Below are positions 16,103 through 25,666 of a DNA stretch of 35,193 bases, piece after piece. The DNA is taken from assembly GCA_028289405.1 (NCBI GenBank), contig JANQPP010000136.1:1-35193 (forward strand), given 5' to 3'. The translations under genes and the position numbers were made by a program. Under the pieces are notes generated by a model. That model did not search any database. It was not told the DNA's origin and was given only the letters and a program-made list of their open reading frames with translations. The stretch comes from Pirellulales bacterium (GTDB lineage Bacteria; Planctomycetota; Planctomycetia; Pirellulales; JANQPP01). Position 1 is the stretch's first letter, and each line of letters begins with the position of its first letter.

Positions 16103-17491
16103 ATGACCAGCTTCCACACATCTTTATTGACGCGCCGTGATTGGTTACGCGCTGGGCTTTCCGTGGCAGCGCTACCGGGTGGGCAATTGGCGCACTTGGG
16201 TAGTGCGTGGGCTGCGGAGGCCGGAATCTCGGAAAAAAGATTCCGTGTCGAGGATATTCGGCGGCGTACGGTGAAAGTTCCCTACAGGCCTTTGCCGCGC
16301 AAGGCGATGGACCGCGAACTGCCGCATTGGCGCTATAGCGAAGTTTTTCAGGTGGAACTTGCCTCGGGCGAGGTGGGGATCGGCGAAACGCTGCTCTATT
16401 ACACTTGGGGCGTCACGGACGACCAGGATGTGGCTCGTGCCCGAGGCGCGAACGCCGCGGATCTCATGTGGGACGACTCCCTGGGTGCCGGGTTGCAAAT
16501 GGCGCTTTTCGATGCCGTTTCCCGTACCATGGGCGTGCCACTGCATCGCCTGCTGGGAAACCAAGTCCACGACAAGACTCCGCTCTCGTGGTGGAACATT
16601 GACATGCCCCCAGCCGACATGCGGGACGAATGTGCCACCGCCTATCGCAACGGCTATTTGTCCTACAAAACCAAAGGCCGCCCTTGGTTCGATCTTTGGG
16701 AACAAGTGGCACAGGCGACAACCGTCGTGCCGCCGGAATTCAAAATCGACATGGATTACAACGACACGCTGCTGGATGCCGAGCGGGCAATTCCTATCCT
16801 GAAGGAATTAGAGCAATATCCGCAGATCGACATCTACGAAACGCCCATCCCCCAAGGGGACATCGCGGGCAACCGCGCGATCCGTGAAGCGACGCGAGTA
16901 CATATCGCCCACCATTACGGTAATCCGGCACCCAAAACCGCCATATCCGAAGGGATCTGCGATGGCTTCGTCGTGGGCGGCGGGGCCCGCCGCGTGATGG
17001 AGTCCGGCGCCGTTTGCGCGATGGCGGACATGCCCTTCTGGCTGCAACTGGTGGGCACCGGTATCACGGCCGCCTATTCACTGCATTTTGGAGCCGTGCT
17101 GTCACATTCCAGGTGGCCGGCCGTGAACTGCCACCAGCTCTACACCCACGGGCTGCTGAGCCGCGAGATCAAAGTGGTGGACGGATTCGCCGCCGTGCCG
17201 GACACGCCCGGCTTGGGTTATGAATTGGACGAAGACGCCATGGATCGCTTCCAAGTAGAAAAACCTGCTTCGCGACCAGAGCCGGAAAGGTTGCTAGAAA
17301 CGACTTGGCCCGATGGCCGTAAGATGTACATCGCCAGCAACGGCCAAGTGAATTTCATTTTGAGCAAAGGAGCCCAAGGGCAACTTCCATTTTACGAACG
17401 GGGCGTGGATACCCGACTATTGCCGAACGATGGCAGCCCGGCTTGGCGTAAGCTGTATGAGGAAGCGCAATCCGAACCGGTCTTCCGCTAA
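16103..17491 (+). CDS. Tat-exported enolase-superfamily protein (mandelate racemase/muconate lactonizing type)
   Basis: A 462-residue protein whose ATG is preceded by AGGAGG at 6 bases. A twin-arginine signal, TRRDWLRAGLSVAALPGG (10-27), predicts export. The enolase-superfamily capping domain follows, then the barrel. KTK at 189-191 matches the KxK catalytic strand of the mandelate racemase group, and FKIDMDYN (Asp216/Asp218) and IYETPIP (Glu246) supply the first two metal ligands. The third ligand region, ISEGICDGFVVGGGA (281-295), is less typical. Family members abstract a proton next to a carboxylate, as in sugar-acid dehydratases, racemases and epimerases. The substrate is not predictable here. 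It converges on the first DUF1559 gene. Confidence 0.85.
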   Translation: MTSFHTSLLTRRDWLRAGLSVAALPGGQLAHLGSAWAAEAGISEKRFRVEDIRRRTVKVPYRPLPRKAMDRELPHWRYSEVFQVELASGEVGIGETLLYYTWGVTDDQDVARARGANAADLMWDDSLGAGLQMALFDAVSRTMGVPLHRLLGNQVHDKTPLSWWNIDMPPADMRDECATAYRNGYLSYKTKGRPWFDLWEQVAQATTVVPPEFKIDMDYNDTLLDAERAIPILKELEQYPQIDIYETPIPQGDIAGNRAIREATRVHIAHHYGNPAPKTAISEGICDGFVVGGGARRVMESGAVCAMADMPFWLQLVGTGITAAYSLHFGAVLSHSRWPAVNCHQLYTHGLLSREIKVVDGFAAVPDTPGLGYELDEDAMDRFQVEKPASRPEPERLLETTWPDGRKMYIASNGQVNFILSKGAQGQLPFYERGVDTRLLPNDGSPAWRKLYEEAQSEPVFR

Positions 17492-17550
17492 CACCTCGCA
17501 GTGCCAATTCGTGAAAAGTCACCGGAGTCGCCAAGTTGCAGTAAGGCGGC

Positions 17551-18660
17551 TTACGTACCCTTGCCGAGCTTTTGCCTTAACAGTGCGCCCGAATAGATCC
17601 GAGCCGGAGGTAGTTCCACCTTACTGGAGCGGAAACCAATAACTTCCAACTCTTCCGACGTGGCCGAAGCGGAGATCTGAAAGCCCGGGTTCAAGAAACC
17701 GTCGCTGTTCTCGTCGACAAACTCTTCCACGTGCCCATCGGCGAACAGAATGTTACAGCCGCCCGCATGCACGGGACCGAAGTCTCGCGTGTCTTGCAGA
17801 TACAGATCTTTTTCCGAGGACAAGGCCCGCTGGACATCGATATCGGTATCCCCCCAATGCACAAGATTCGAGCCAGTGATTTCCCGGAGCGCGGGCCCGT
17901 CGGTTAATGATTCCGTGAGTTGCGTTCCCGCCTCGAAATGTTCTGGTACCTCCTCCAGCAGAAAGCCTTCGTTGAAGTCGGCCACCTGGGCATCCGCCAA
18001 CAGCGGCACGACCCCACTGCCGAGGCCGTATTTGTCCAATTGGGCGCGACGCAATGGGCCAATGGTTCCTTCCCGACCCAAGATGGACGTGCCTTGCGGA
18101 AAGATCGCGCGACCACTGCCGGTGACCATCCGCGGTTCGGACCGCGCCATGAACCACGTCTGCACGTAATTCGTGCCGTACCCCTTGGAGAGGAATTGCT
18201 CCAAGAGCTGCGCGCCGGTGAGCCGCCCTTGCGACCAGTCCCGGCAGCCGCCCTCCAGCAGACTTTCGGGATCGGCGCCGTCCAGTGGCGAGAGCGGAGG
18301 GGTAATAAAATACTCATTGAGCCGCTCGGCGGCACTGCCCAAGTTGCTCGGGCAGAGCAGCCGCTGAGGTTCGCACACCTGGCCATTCACCAAATCGGCA
18401 ATCCAACCGATGCTGTCCACGCAGCCGTCCCGAGTGGGGTCGTACGCGCCGGAGCTGAAGCTGGCGTCGTTGAAGCGATTGGCGTGAATTTCGAAGCCCA
18501 AGAAAAATTGGTGCAGGTTCGATTTGCACGTCGTGGACCGGGCCGATTCCCGGGCCGCGTTCAAGGCCGGCAGCAGCAACGCCGCCAAGATGCCGATAAT
18601 CGTCACCACCACCAACAACTCGACCAATGTAAATCCGCGACGTAAACATCGCTTGTCCAT
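17551..18660 (-). CDS. DUF1559 protein with pilin-like N-terminus (copy 1)
   Basis: A 369-residue protein; AAAGGAA precedes ATG 18660. [19 protein letters not shown] (8-26) is a prepilin-peptidase site (G then F, with Glu5 of the mature protein) and the hydrophobic stalk helix of type II/IV pseudopilins. The rest is the planctomycete DUF1559 (SBP_bac_10-like) domain, with the H-x9-DG signature near the end ([12 protein letters not shown]). An EF-hand-like loop, [12 protein letters not shown], follows it. It shares blocks with the protein at 23608-24843: SSGAYD, IGW-ADLVN, LLCPSN, KGYGTNY-QTWFMAR and ELPPA-I-SG. It is the last gene of a minus-strand row that contains a PilM-like protein, 115 bases downstream of it. 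Confidence 0.93.
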   Translation of the reverse strand: MDKRCLRRGFTLVELLVVVTIIGILAALLLPALNAARESARSTTCKSNLHQFFLGFEIHANRFNDASFSSGAYDPTRDGCVDSIGWIADLVNGQVCEPQRLLCPSNLGSAAERLNEYFITPPLSPLDGADPESLLEGGCRDWSQGRLTGAQLLEQFLSKGYGTNYVQTWFMARSEPRMVTGSGRAIFPQGTSILGREGTIGPLRRAQLDKYGLGSGVVPLLADAQVADFNEGFLLEEVPEHFEAGTQLTESLTDGPALREITGSNLVHWGDTDIDVQRALSSEKDLYLQDTRDFGPVHAGGCNILFADGHVEEFVDENSDGFLNPGFQISASATSEELEVIGFRSSKVELPPARIYSGALLRQKLGKGT

Positions 18661-18775
18661 AATTCATTCCTTTTTGGCAAGAAGGCTCTCGCGCCTTCTG
18701 CGAACTTCAATTCGTGCTTTCCATCATTCCGACAAAATTTCGGACCGACCAAAATTCTCGCGACCTCGGTCCAGG

Positions 18776-21298
18776 TCAGGACTCCGCGAGCGCCGGAAAC
18801 AGGCCGTGCATCCGCAGGCCATTTCCCGTGCAAATAATCCGCCGGGGAGCCTTTCCACCTATTTGATGCGCCACGTATCCCAGCGACCTAGCCAGCTCGC
18901 CACGCAGTTTGCCGAACGCCGGCTGGCACGCTTCGTAAACTCGATACACCCACTCCCCGGAGGCAGGGTCACGGACCAAGCGCTCCGCTTGTTCTTGCGT
19001 CACTTGGAGAGACCGGACCAATTCGGCTTGAATTTCGGCACCGCCAAAATTCAGCGTGCGGTGCCAAAACTTGGCACCCTGCGTGACCACCAAGTTCGAC
19101 GCGCGGTCTCCCACGTCCAAAATTCCTTGAGCATCCAATCCACCTGGCTGCTCGGAGTCGAGATAGGAATGCGTGAGCAGGTTGTGCAGCGCGACGGCCT
19201 CGTTTTGAAAGAGGTGAATATCCACCTCATGAGCCGCCCACAAGTCGCGTGCTTGACTCACGGTGGCCTTTTTGCAGGCCAGCACTTGGACTTCGCAGTC
19301 CCGCGATTCCGGAACCACCGATTCCTCATCGGTAAGAAATTGATGGTCCCAAACGATATGCTCCATGGGAAAGGGGATTTGGGCCGCCACTTCGTGCCTT
19401 AGCAATTCATCCCGCTGTTTTCCCCTGGCCTTGGCCGGGATGCGAAAGGATCGTAACAGGAGTTCTTGGCCGGGGATCGACAATCCAAAAACTTCCGTCT
19501 CTTCCGGATCGTGCTCCTCTAAAAATCGGGCCACCAGTTTCCGCTGGTATGTTTCTAGGGCTCGCGCGTCACGTGCCACGCCCCCTTCCCCTTCGAGCAA
19601 CACGGCCTGTTCCCAGTAAGGCAGGTCTTCCTCTCCGTCCCAACTCAACAAGACCGCCTTGAGCGCGGAGGATCCCAAGTCCACTCCCCAGGCGGACCGA
19701 CCGGAAATGTCTTTTCGTGGGCTCCCCGAAAGGTCCCACCATTTCTTGCGAGTCACTGGCAGGAGGTTCACACGGCACGCCGCCGTCCCCAATCCTTGCA
19801 GCCCCATTCCGAGAGCAATGGCGAAGGAACCCAGGTTGGACATGCAGGTCCGGTCCTGACGGACTTCGGGGGCTAGTTCAATCCGTGGGAAGACGCGCGG
19901 CAATTCCAGTGCGCTGCCCAGCCCGGGCGATTCCAAGGTTTTGCCCGACCAGAAATTCAGCCCTTGCTTCTCACGTTGTTGGAGATGGAGCCTCAGTTTT
20001 TGCACTTGTGCCACCACCGCCGGCTTGCGGGAACAAAGCTTTTCCAAGCGTTCCGCTAACCGTGTGGCATGCTCATCCCACACAGCGGATTTAAGATCCT
20101 GCTTGAGCCACTCCACCTCACGTGACAGGTTTTCAGCCCGTTGCTGGGATTCCCGCCAGCGGTCGTCTCGCGCGGTTTCCTCGACCGTGGAGAGTTCTGC
20201 CAGGGCCGACGCGTAATCCTGCGTTTCGAGATACTTCTTCGCATGCTGGAGGGCTTTTTGCTGCAATCGGGATTGGCGTTGACGGGCAGCCTTTTCCAGC
20301 CGCTCATGGAGCTGTCGTAGCTTGGCGTCACTAGGGCACAGAGCTTGGAGCTGGCTGGCATGCTGCCGCAAGGCCGTGAGGTCTTTCGGTTCGCGTTGCC
20401 ATTGCTCGCGAATCTCCCGCCACAGCCGGCCGATTTCCCGGACCCGCCGCTCACTCTCTTCCCACAGTTGCAACAAGTCTGTCCGCTGGGGATCTAGTTT
20501 TAGTGTGCCAAGAATCTCGCTGACGCGGGCATAATCGTGTCGCTCAAAGGCGTCGCGAGCTTCTTGCTCCCGGGCCGCCAACGAGCGATTGACCTGTTCC
20601 AATTTCGCCGCGAGCTGTTCCACGGCCCGTTGGCAGCGGGCATGAACTTCCTCTAGACGCGGGTGGGACACGGCTGCGACTTCGCTGTACAGCGCCAAGG
20701 CTTCGCGAGGCCGTCCCTCACGGGCAAGAGCCAATGCGTGCTGTTCCTTTTGCCGCAACTCCACAGAACGCTCTTGAAACGTCGCGGCCAGATTCGAGCC
20801 ACAAGTTCCGCAGAACTTCTCCCAAATCCCTACTTCGGTACCGCAGGCCAAGCAGGGTTCCCACAGAGCCACGCCACACCCGCCACAGAATTCACGATCG
20901 GGTAGATTGTTCCAGGCACAACGAGGACATGGCCGAGACTGCGGCTGCACTTGTGGTGCCGCCACGGGGTGCGGCTCACGATGCGCCCGCACGCCCGTGA
21001 ACATTTGTTGGTCGTAGGTCTGCTTCGACTGGGGATTTAATAAGGTGGCCGCCGCCGTTTCCAGTTCCGTCGCCAAATGTTCCCACATGTTGGCCGCCAA
21101 ATGCTGCCGGGCGGCCTGCAACTGCGCGCGGCGTTGCTCCGTGGCGAGACGGATGGCTTCCACGTTGGCCTCACGGGGAGACAGCCCTAGGACCTCGTAA
21201 TAATTCCGTGGAGACGTCACGGCAGCTTCATCCGGCAACGGACTTTCGTTCTGGTCCCTCCCTGCGAATTCATGGATATCGTGGGTCACGAGCATCAT
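18776..21298 (-). CDS. J-like/zinc-ribbon/coiled-coil protein with a rearranged PilM domain
   Basis: An 840-residue multidomain protein. Residues 30-100 resemble a J domain (NYYEVLGLSP at 32-41, LLNPQSKQTYDQQM at 86-99) but lack the HPD motif, so they should not stimulate DnaK. Cys124/127/138/141 and Cys149/152/163/166 form a double zinc ribbon. Residues 175-445 are charged and helical with TPR/coiled-coil character. SNLGSFAIALGMGLQGLG (487-504) looks like the C-terminal strand and helix of PilM, and NLLP (511-514) matches the motif that PilM binds in PilN. Then GVDLGSSALKAVLLS (538-552) opens an actin-fold PilM domain that ends abruptly at IICTGNGLRMHGLFPALAES, before its usual last subdomain piece. 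It is downstream of the 669-residue gene by 94 bases. ATG 21298 or the next codon is the start. Confidence 0.85.
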   Translation of the reverse strand: MMLVTHDIHEFAGRDQNESPLPDEAAVTSPRNYYEVLGLSPREANVEAIRLATEQRRAQLQAARQHLAANMWEHLATELETAAATLLNPQSKQTYDQQMFTGVRAHREPHPVAAPQVQPQSRPCPRCAWNNLPDREFCGGCGVALWEPCLACGTEVGIWEKFCGTCGSNLAATFQERSVELRQKEQHALALAREGRPREALALYSEVAAVSHPRLEEVHARCQRAVEQLAAKLEQVNRSLAAREQEARDAFERHDYARVSEILGTLKLDPQRTDLLQLWEESERRVREIGRLWREIREQWQREPKDLTALRQHASQLQALCPSDAKLRQLHERLEKAARQRQSRLQQKALQHAKKYLETQDYASALAELSTVEETARDDRWRESQQRAENLSREVEWLKQDLKSAVWDEHATRLAERLEKLCSRKPAVVAQVQKLRLHLQQREKQGLNFWSGKTLESPGLGSALELPRVFPRIELAPEVRQDRTCMSNLGSFAIALGMGLQGLGTAACRVNLLPVTRKKWWDLSGSPRKDISGRSAWGVDLGSSALKAVLLSWDGEEDLPYWEQAVLLEGEGGVARDARALETYQRKLVARFLEEHDPEETEVFGLSIPGQELLLRSFRIPAKARGKQRDELLRHEVAAQIPFPMEHIVWDHQFLTDEESVVPESRDCEVQVLACKKATVSQARDLWAAHEVDIHLFQNEAVALHNLLTHSYLDSEQPGGLDAQGILDVGDRASNLVVTQGAKFWHRTLNFGGAEIQAELVRSLQVTQEQAERLVRDPASGEWVYRVYEACQPAFGKLRGELARSLGYVAHQIGGKAPRRIICTGNGLRMHGLFPALAES

Positions 21299-21392
21299 GG
21301 CTTTCTAATCCGCGCCATGGTTCTGACACGAGCGATTCGTACTTGCCTAGGCCACTCCAACATTTCTTTTGCGGCTCGGCGCTGCTTGTCCT

Positions 21393-23402
21393 TTATCGCG
21401 CGGGATTTTCGATTTCGATCGATAGAATTTCCACCGTCATGCGGACCTCGCGGTCGAATGAGGCAAGGTTGTTTAGGCCCTGAATCTTGAGCAGTACGTC
21501 CGTGCTACGCACGCGTTTGCCGTCTTCCAAAGTTTCCAGCGAACTGAGCCAGGCACCCTCTTCGATCGACCTACGTTTCGCCTCGCGTAGTTCTCGCTGG
21601 AAGTGTCCTTGGATCTTCTCGGGAAGGTCACGCACTTCGCCCCGCAGAAAATGCACCGAGGTGTTTCCCACACCGCACGATGGCTCACAAGAAATTTGGC
21701 CGGGCAATTCCGCGTACGTGGATGCCACCACTTCACAGTCCTCCGGCAGCTTCCAAGGGATTTGGTCGTTCGTTGTGTCTTCTTCAGTGGAGGCGGGAGA
21801 ACCTTCCGTGGCGACCGCGAGCCATCTCCGCGCCGTGGCTTGCACCATGGCTTCGATGGTTCGCGTCCAAGCCTGATCGTTGCGAACATTCGCTCCGAGC
21901 CGACCGTTACGCCTGCTGCCCGGATTGCCAGCCATGTTGTTCCTAGCGATCATTTTCAAAGCCACCAGCATTCCCGGATCGAGCACGGCCTTCACATCCC
22001 CCGGAATGGACTGTATGGCTTGAGGGCCGACATGCCATTGGCGGTCGAATAGCCGCAACATTTGCCGGCGGACATCGGTTGCCGGGAGATTGAGCGCCAA
22101 TTGAAGCAACGTGCCGGCGGGACGCACTTCATCCACCGCCGAGACGCGCTGGGAAACTGCCTGCAGGAACGCCTCATCCCAGAAAATCTCCGCCAGCGAT
22201 TCGGCTTCCTCGATTTCCGACTCGGCCCGCAAGTTGGGCCGCGACGCGGCCGCCCGGGAACGTTTGGGAGCGGGCGCGGAGCGGGCGGAGATGGGCAATC
22301 CCCAAGCGATTTCCAACGTCCGCCGGCTGGCATCGGCCAAAAGCCGCGCGACCTTCGATTCCGCCTCGGATGGCCACAGCCGATAGCTCAAAAGCATGGC
22401 CTGGGCGCCGAGGTTTTCGCGAATGGGCTCCTGAAATAGCGCGAAGAACTTGGCTTGAAGGTCAGCGGCGAAGGGACTTTCCACCATATGTTCGGCCAGC
22501 CGCGCGCGGAGATCCGCACTGGCATGGAAACGGGCCTGGCGGAGCGCCTCTTCCTGAAGTTGCGCCGCGCCGACCTGAGCGGTCCCGCCAGATGTGGACG
22601 AATCCGTTGTGGCCAAAAGTTGTCGAAATTCTTCAGGCTGGGTGAGTACTTGAAACAAAATTTTGTCGCTTTCCGGACTGCCCTGCTGCATCATTGATTT
22701 CAGCACGGTTCGCGTGGCTTCACGGTCATTGATATCCGTGACGAGGTCCCCTTTGAGCAGTTCGACGAGCGCTTCGCGGGCACTCGGCGTATCGATCCTT
22801 GCCAGGCCAGCGATTACCGGGGCCACGAGCTTCAAATAGGGGGCCACGCGCACGTTAGCGGGCAGCGGCTTTTCTCCACTTTCCGCGGCCTCCGCCGCCT
22901 CTTCCGCCAGACGTGCCCGCAATACCTTGGCCGAGGGGAGAAGCTTTGCGAGCGCTTGGGCCGCTTCATCGTCACCTACTGAATTTTCGGCAAAAGCCGG
23001 CACGGCGGCGATGGTTCGCAGGTCACCGGAAAGTCGCGCTTGCCAGAGATGTTCCGCGTTCCATTCCGCGACATTTTCCGGGCGGTCCCGCGCGGAATCG
23101 GCAAAGGCGAGCGAGCCGCGACGTGACGACGCCGCTTGCGCGGCAAGATATTCGGCTCGACGGGCCGCGATGGCGGCGTGATCTTCTTCGTCGTCACCAG
23201 AAGCCGCTGGACGTGCCCGCGCGGTTGGCGGACCACTCAACGCATCGCAACCGATGGTGGCCGTGCAACAGGCCAGAACGATCAAATACTTAGCCAAATT
23301 CGTGCGATATTCCGGTGAATTGTTTCGCCATCGATGCATGACAATGAAAGCCAAAGCCTCGGAACTTTGGGAAGCCTTTCGGGCCATGAACAAATAGTTC
23401 AT
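21393..23402 (-). CDS. Probable lipoprotein, helical-repeat type, unknown function
   Basis: A 669-residue protein. ATG 23402 has a GGCGGAG ribosome site, so it is kept, although ATG 23339 (residue 22) would give a more usual short n-region. A hydrophobic stretch, YLIVLACCTATIGC (39-52), ends in a lipobox-like cysteine (Cys52). An Ala/Asp/Glu-rich linker follows. The body is mostly helical with pairs of helices that resemble HEAT-type repeats (AREALVELLKG, LRARLAEHMVES) and an Arg/Ser/Pro-rich low-complexity insert near 395-410. The last 130 residues look like a separate beta-rich domain (VHFLRGEVRDLP, MTVEILSIEIENP). I do not recognise the family. Its place upstream of the PilM-like gene suggests a part in the same envelope process. 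Confidence 0.75.
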   Translation of the reverse strand: MNYLFMARKASQSSEALAFIVMHRWRNNSPEYRTNLAKYLIVLACCTATIGCDALSGPPTARARPAASGDDEEDHAAIAARRAEYLAAQAASSRRGSLAFADSARDRPENVAEWNAEHLWQARLSGDLRTIAAVPAFAENSVGDDEAAQALAKLLPSAKVLRARLAEEAAEAAESGEKPLPANVRVAPYLKLVAPVIAGLARIDTPSAREALVELLKGDLVTDINDREATRTVLKSMMQQGSPESDKILFQVLTQPEEFRQLLATTDSSTSGGTAQVGAAQLQEEALRQARFHASADLRARLAEHMVESPFAADLQAKFFALFQEPIRENLGAQAMLLSYRLWPSEAESKVARLLADASRRTLEIAWGLPISARSAPAPKRSRAAASRPNLRAESEIEEAESLAEIFWDEAFLQAVSQRVSAVDEVRPAGTLLQLALNLPATDVRRQMLRLFDRQWHVGPQAIQSIPGDVKAVLDPGMLVALKMIARNNMAGNPGSRRNGRLGANVRNDQAWTRTIEAMVQATARRWLAVATEGSPASTEEDTTNDQIPWKLPEDCEVVASTYAELPGQISCEPSCGVGNTSVHFLRGEVRDLPEKIQGHFQRELREAKRRSIEEGAWLSSLETLEDGKRVRSTDVLLKIQGLNNLASFDREVRMTVEILSIEIENPAR

Positions 23403-23508
23403 TAATCTCCGCCTAAGAGCAGCATGAATTAGATGCGCTCTAACTACTCATGCCGTATTGCAATCCTGAAGGGCAGCACCGACCGAACCATTTCATGAAA
23501 CGACAAGA

Positions 23509-23546
23509 AGCGTCAACGCGAGATGTAAATTTCTCGCGCTGACGCT
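23509..23546 (-). terminator. Terminator hairpin after the second DUF1559 gene
   Basis: A 14-bp stem with a 10-base loop, 62 bases beyond the stop. On the minus-strand transcript the single non-Watson-Crick position is a G-U pair; on the plus strand it would be an A-C mismatch, which shows the direction in use. TCTTGTCGTTTC follows on the minus strand, a moderate T-rich tail. Confidence 0.7.
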
Positions 23547-23607
23547 GTGCTATACCGTCTATGCCCAAGGCGATGAACCGCGCCTAGGACGGAAAGTCCA
23601 CGAAAGA

Positions 23608-24843
23608 CTACTGATCCAAGTTGGCCTTCGAGGAGAACTTCTTGATGAACACGCCGGAGAAGATCTGAGCCGGCGGCAGTTCCACGAAGCCATCGGTGTA
23701 TCCGACCGTGGCCAATTGATCCGGAGTCAACGTATCCGGAATCACGAAACCTGGATTCAAGTATCCATCGCCATTTTGGTCGGTGAAAGTTTTCACGCTG
23801 CCATCGGCGAACAAGACATTGCACGTGCCGCCTCGGCCACTGCCATGAACCGGACCGAAGTCACGATAGTCCTGCAAGTAATCGAGGGGATCCTTGGCGG
23901 CCACCCCGCTCGGCGGCTGTTCATCCAGGAACAAGTTGATGCCCGCCGACTCATTGACGACATCCACTTCGCCGTCCTTGCCCCAGGGGGAGAGCCGGCC
24001 TTCGTCCAACGCGACGCGGCGGGTCGGGCCATCGCTGAACGATTCCACCAGCCGGTCACCGGCGGCGAGAAAGCCGGGAATCGCGACTTTGAGGAATGCT
24101 TCCTTGGCGTCACCGACGTTGGAGTCACCGAGGATTGGAATCACCGAAGCGGTCAGCGCCGAATTGTCGACGTCGTTCTGACCGAGCGGTCCCACAGTCC
24201 CGCCCAACCCCTTGATCTTGTGTTCCGAACCACCGGGAGTCACCTCGGCATCGGGGTAGAACAGGCGGATGCCGGAAGTTTGGTCCGTCTGTAGCGAGGG
24301 GCCGGTGCGGGCCATGAACCACGTCTGCATGTAATTCGTACCGTAGCCTTTGGTCAAAAAGTGCTCGGCAATCAAATTGGCCTTGGTCACATCGTCCGAA
24401 GCCGCTTCGACCAGCTTCGCCGCGCCCAACGTGAGCAAGCTCGTATCCGGCACGCCTTCCTTGGGATCCAACGTGGCAACACCCAAGTAGTCGTTGAGCT
24501 TTTCCGAAGCCTGCGAAGTGTTCGACGGGCAGAGTAGCTCTTGGGGCAGGCAGGTACCGGAATTTACCAGATCCGCCACCCAGCCGATCGTATCGATCGA
24601 ACCGTCACGGCGGCCATCGTAGGCACCGGAGCTGAAACGTTTCTGCGGATCCCGCTCGGAAAACGTGGCGAATCCCACGTAGAACTGTCGCATGTTGCTC
24701 TTGCATTGCGTGCTGCGCGCCGCGTCTCGGGCAGCCGCCAAAGCCGGCAGAAGCAGTGCCGCCAGGATTCCAATAATGGTGATCACCACCAACATTTCGA
24801 CAAGGGTAAAACCTTGCCGACCCTCCATTTTTTCCACTCTCAT
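23608..24843 (-). CDS. DUF1559 protein with pilin-like N-terminus (copy 2)
   Basis: A 411-residue paralogue of the protein at 17551-18660. GAGGAAG precedes ATG 24843. [19 protein letters not shown] (9-27) is the prepilin-peptidase site and stalk helix. The DUF1559 body has the same landmark blocks as copy 1. In the H-x9-DG motif it has a four-residue Gly/Arg insertion ([16 protein letters not shown]), and a [12 protein letters not shown] calcium-loop-like segment follows. The two copies flank the 669-residue lipoprotein and the PilM-like protein, all on the minus strand. As a terminator separates copy 2 from the next gene, it is probably its own transcription unit. Confidence 0.93.
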   Translation of the reverse strand: MRVEKMEGRQGFTLVEMLVVITIIGILAALLLPALAAARDAARSTQCKSNMRQFYVGFATFSERDPQKRFSSGAYDGRRDGSIDTIGWVADLVNSGTCLPQELLCPSNTSQASEKLNDYLGVATLDPKEGVPDTSLLTLGAAKLVEAASDDVTKANLIAEHFLTKGYGTNYMQTWFMARTGPSLQTDQTSGIRLFYPDAEVTPGGSEHKIKGLGGTVGPLGQNDVDNSALTASVIPILGDSNVGDAKEAFLKVAIPGFLAAGDRLVESFSDGPTRRVALDEGRLSPWGKDGEVDVVNESAGINLFLDEQPPSGVAAKDPLDYLQDYRDFGPVHGSGRGGTCNVLFADGSVKTFTDQNGDGYLNPGFVIPDTLTPDQLATVGYTDGFVELPPAQIFSGVFIKKFSSKANLDQ

Positions 24844-25666
24844 TTTCTTCCTCTACTGAAAAATCTTCCTGAACAAGAATCTTGTACGATGGCGGAATAG
24901 CCACACATGAAGGAAACTTGCGCAAACAAAGCGCGAAGACCGCTAAAAAGTGGTCTTTAACGAATAAGCGTCAGGAAATTCAATCGCGAATTTTTTTGAT
25001 GAGATAGAAGAAATTAGAAACCGCCTATACACAAATCGAAGATCGATTTGTTGCCATCGATCATACGGGCGATTGTTAGAAGATTATGAGGAACAGTTGA
25101 GATCCTGTACATTCTCGAGAATTGGTGAGATACGAGCGACGTGCAAGTTCTCAAACTCGTGTTCGAGCGGAAACAACGTGGACAAGATGCGGTGCACGAG
25201 CTCGGACATCCATCGACTGTAAAATGCCGGGAGATAAAAGAGAGCTATCAGTTCTGATGCGCTGGCTGTAGAGCACTTTCTCCTAAAACCTGCTTGGCAA
25301 TCCAAAAAGATCCGCCAATATGCCAACCCGCTTTTAGGAGATCCTGCCTACTTTGATGACGAAACGTCGCTGGACAGATAAAGAAGATTGATTAGTGAGG
25401 TTAGCCAAGAAATCCCATCTAAAAGCCAACGGACTCTCAATTTCGCGGATGCTGAGCAGTTTCTTCCTTAGACTCTTAGTTGAAAAGACTTCTTTGAGTC
25501 CGCGAGAGACATCTTCGCATCTCAGGCTAAATGGGCCCCGGAACTGGTGGGTAATAAGGGAAAGCTTGCCGCCAAACACATGTCGTTCGCTTGTGCAGGA
25601 GAATGCTACGTTTGTATGTTTACGGCGACATCATCCCCACGCATCGCTCCCCGCAAGAGGGCTCGC
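24844..25666. other. AT-richer gene-poor region with two dyads
   Basis: No gene is supported in 820 bases that are clearly richer in A+T than the neighbours. Two minus-strand frames of about 80 codons (25334-25579 and 25084-25326) follow each other but have no ribosome sites or family features; they could be remains of a lost gene. The left part must hold the promoter of the second DUF1559 gene. Two structures stand out: a hairpin AGACCGCT-AAAA-AGTGGTCT (24937-24956), with a G-U pair only on the plus-strand transcript, and the perfect dyad listed separately. Confidence 0.4.
25031..25051. repeat. Perfect 9-bp inverted repeat
   Basis: ACAAATCGA-AGA-TCGATTTGT, a perfect dyad of 21 bases. It sits about 190 bases upstream of the second DUF1559 gene on its promoter side. 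It may be an operator or the stem of a small RNA; no T-run follows on either strand. Confidence 0.5.

Noticed and set aside
18603..18833. The missing PilM C-terminus hidden in another frame after the stop
   Set aside because: All frames after the stop were read for a GLALxxLG-type ending; none is there, so a simple frameshift does not explain the early end.
25084..25579. Two small consecutive genes on the minus strand
   Set aside because: No ribosome sites, no recognisable domains, weak codon bias; possible gene debris at most.
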